From Endomicrobiia bacterium (GTDB lineage Bacteria; Elusimicrobiota; Endomicrobiia; PHAN01): a DNA stretch of 6,480 nt. Under the pieces are notes generated by a model. The model saw only the letters and a list, made by a program, of their open reading frames with translations. It made no database searches and was not told the origin of the DNA. Both the position numbers and the translations under genes were made by a program. Positions 6,395 to 6,480 of the stretch are shown here, in pieces. The stretch spans positions 1-6,480 of the forward strand of contig JASEHK010000086.1 in the NCBI GenBank assembly GCA_030018875.1. Reading direction: 5' to 3'. How positions within the stretch are numbered: the stretch's first letter is position 1; every line of letters starts with the position of its first letter.

Positions 6395-6480
6395 ACATTG
6401 TCTATGAGGCGATTAGAGCCGATTTTAACGGCGGCAAGGAGGCGGTACCGTCGGGAATCTCGGGGCATTCGCGCAAGCGG
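6391..6480 (-). CDS. panC: 3' end of probable pantothenate synthetase (partial)
   Basis: The minus strand is open from the right edge for 29 codons and then stops at TGA (6393-6391). The visible C-terminus reads PLARMPRD, then further on LLAAVKIGSNRLIDNV. This matches my knowledge of PanC C-termini, which end in a strand such as LLAAVRVG-TRLIDN. PanC joins pantoate and beta-alanine using ATP in the cytoplasm to make pantothenate for coenzyme A. The codon choice (GCC, CTC, ATC, GAC) agrees with the neighbouring genes. The active-site region lies outside the window, so the call depends only on this tail. Pantothenate synthesis has no evident link with the hydroxylase; it is probably just the upstream neighbour. 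No terminator hairpin follows the stop, so some read-through into the hydroxylase operon is possible. Confidence 0.65.
   Translation of the reverse strand, partial: PLARMPRDSRRYRLLAAVKIGSNRLIDNV

Noticed and set aside
6436..6442. Perfect Shine-Dalgarno AAGGAGG on the plus strand
   Set aside because: No start codon follows at a usable distance, and the stretch lies antisense to the panC-like coding end, so it is coincidental.
1..6480. tRNA, rRNA, CRISPR array, insertion sequence or riboswitch
   Set aside because: Coding fills nearly the whole window; the few gaps are 3-41 bases apart from the 64 bases at 6327-6390, and none shows direct-repeat arrays, transposase motifs or structured RNA signatures. 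The molybdenum-cofactor riboswitch could not fit in the approximately 34-base leader.

Overview
The window holds two sets of genes for molybdenum hydroxylases (xanthine dehydrogenase / aldehyde oxidoreductase superfamily) and their cofactor-maturation proteins. They are arranged as two converging transcription units whose stop codons are 21 bases apart, near position 2370. Coding density is very high. The codons mix GC-rich choices (GCG, GCC, GTC, GGC) with frequent AAA-rich lysine runs. The enzyme types suggest an anaerobic or facultative heterotrophic bacterium. A GCCTG/CAGGC palindrome at 938-955 resembles elements I associate with genomes of uncultivated phyla such as Omnitrophota and Elusimicrobiota, but that is a weak recollection, not a taxonomic assignment.

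Left unit, plus strand (2-2361): an XDH-type FAD-binding flavoprotein, then a MocA/MobA-like molybdopterin nucleotidyltransferase, then an XdhC/CoxI-family molybdenum-cofactor chaperone. The flavoprotein frame is open to the left edge, and its first 16 visible residues look like the end of a [2Fe-2S] domain, so it is probably a fused FeS-FAD subunit cut by the window. Its molybdenum subunit is not visible and would lie to the left or elsewhere.

Right unit, minus strand (6326 down to 2383): a complete three-subunit enzyme in the order FAD subunit, [2Fe-2S] subunit, molybdenum-binding subunit, followed by a small MoaD/ThiS-like beta-grasp protein ending in Gly-Gly-Gly. Gaps are 6-12 bases and each gene has a usable Shine-Dalgarno, so this is a tight operon. 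A good sigma-70-type promoter (TTGAAA, 16 bases, TAGAAT) lies just upstream. Its -35 box overlaps the stop codon of what I read as the last 29 residues of panC (pantothenate synthetase), entering from the right edge on the same strand.

How the genes fit together: electrons from hydroxylation at the molybdenum site pass through two [2Fe-2S] clusters to FAD. MocA would convert molybdopterin to the cytosine dinucleotide form, and XdhC would bind, mature (sulfurate) and insert it. These maturation genes exist only in the left unit, so they may serve both enzymes. The substrate of either enzyme cannot be read from the sequence. Overall this is a recognisable molybdenum-hydroxylase locus. I do not see a wholly new system, but several details (unusual FAD motifs, the MoaD-like gene at the operon end, the probable fusion) deserve checking.
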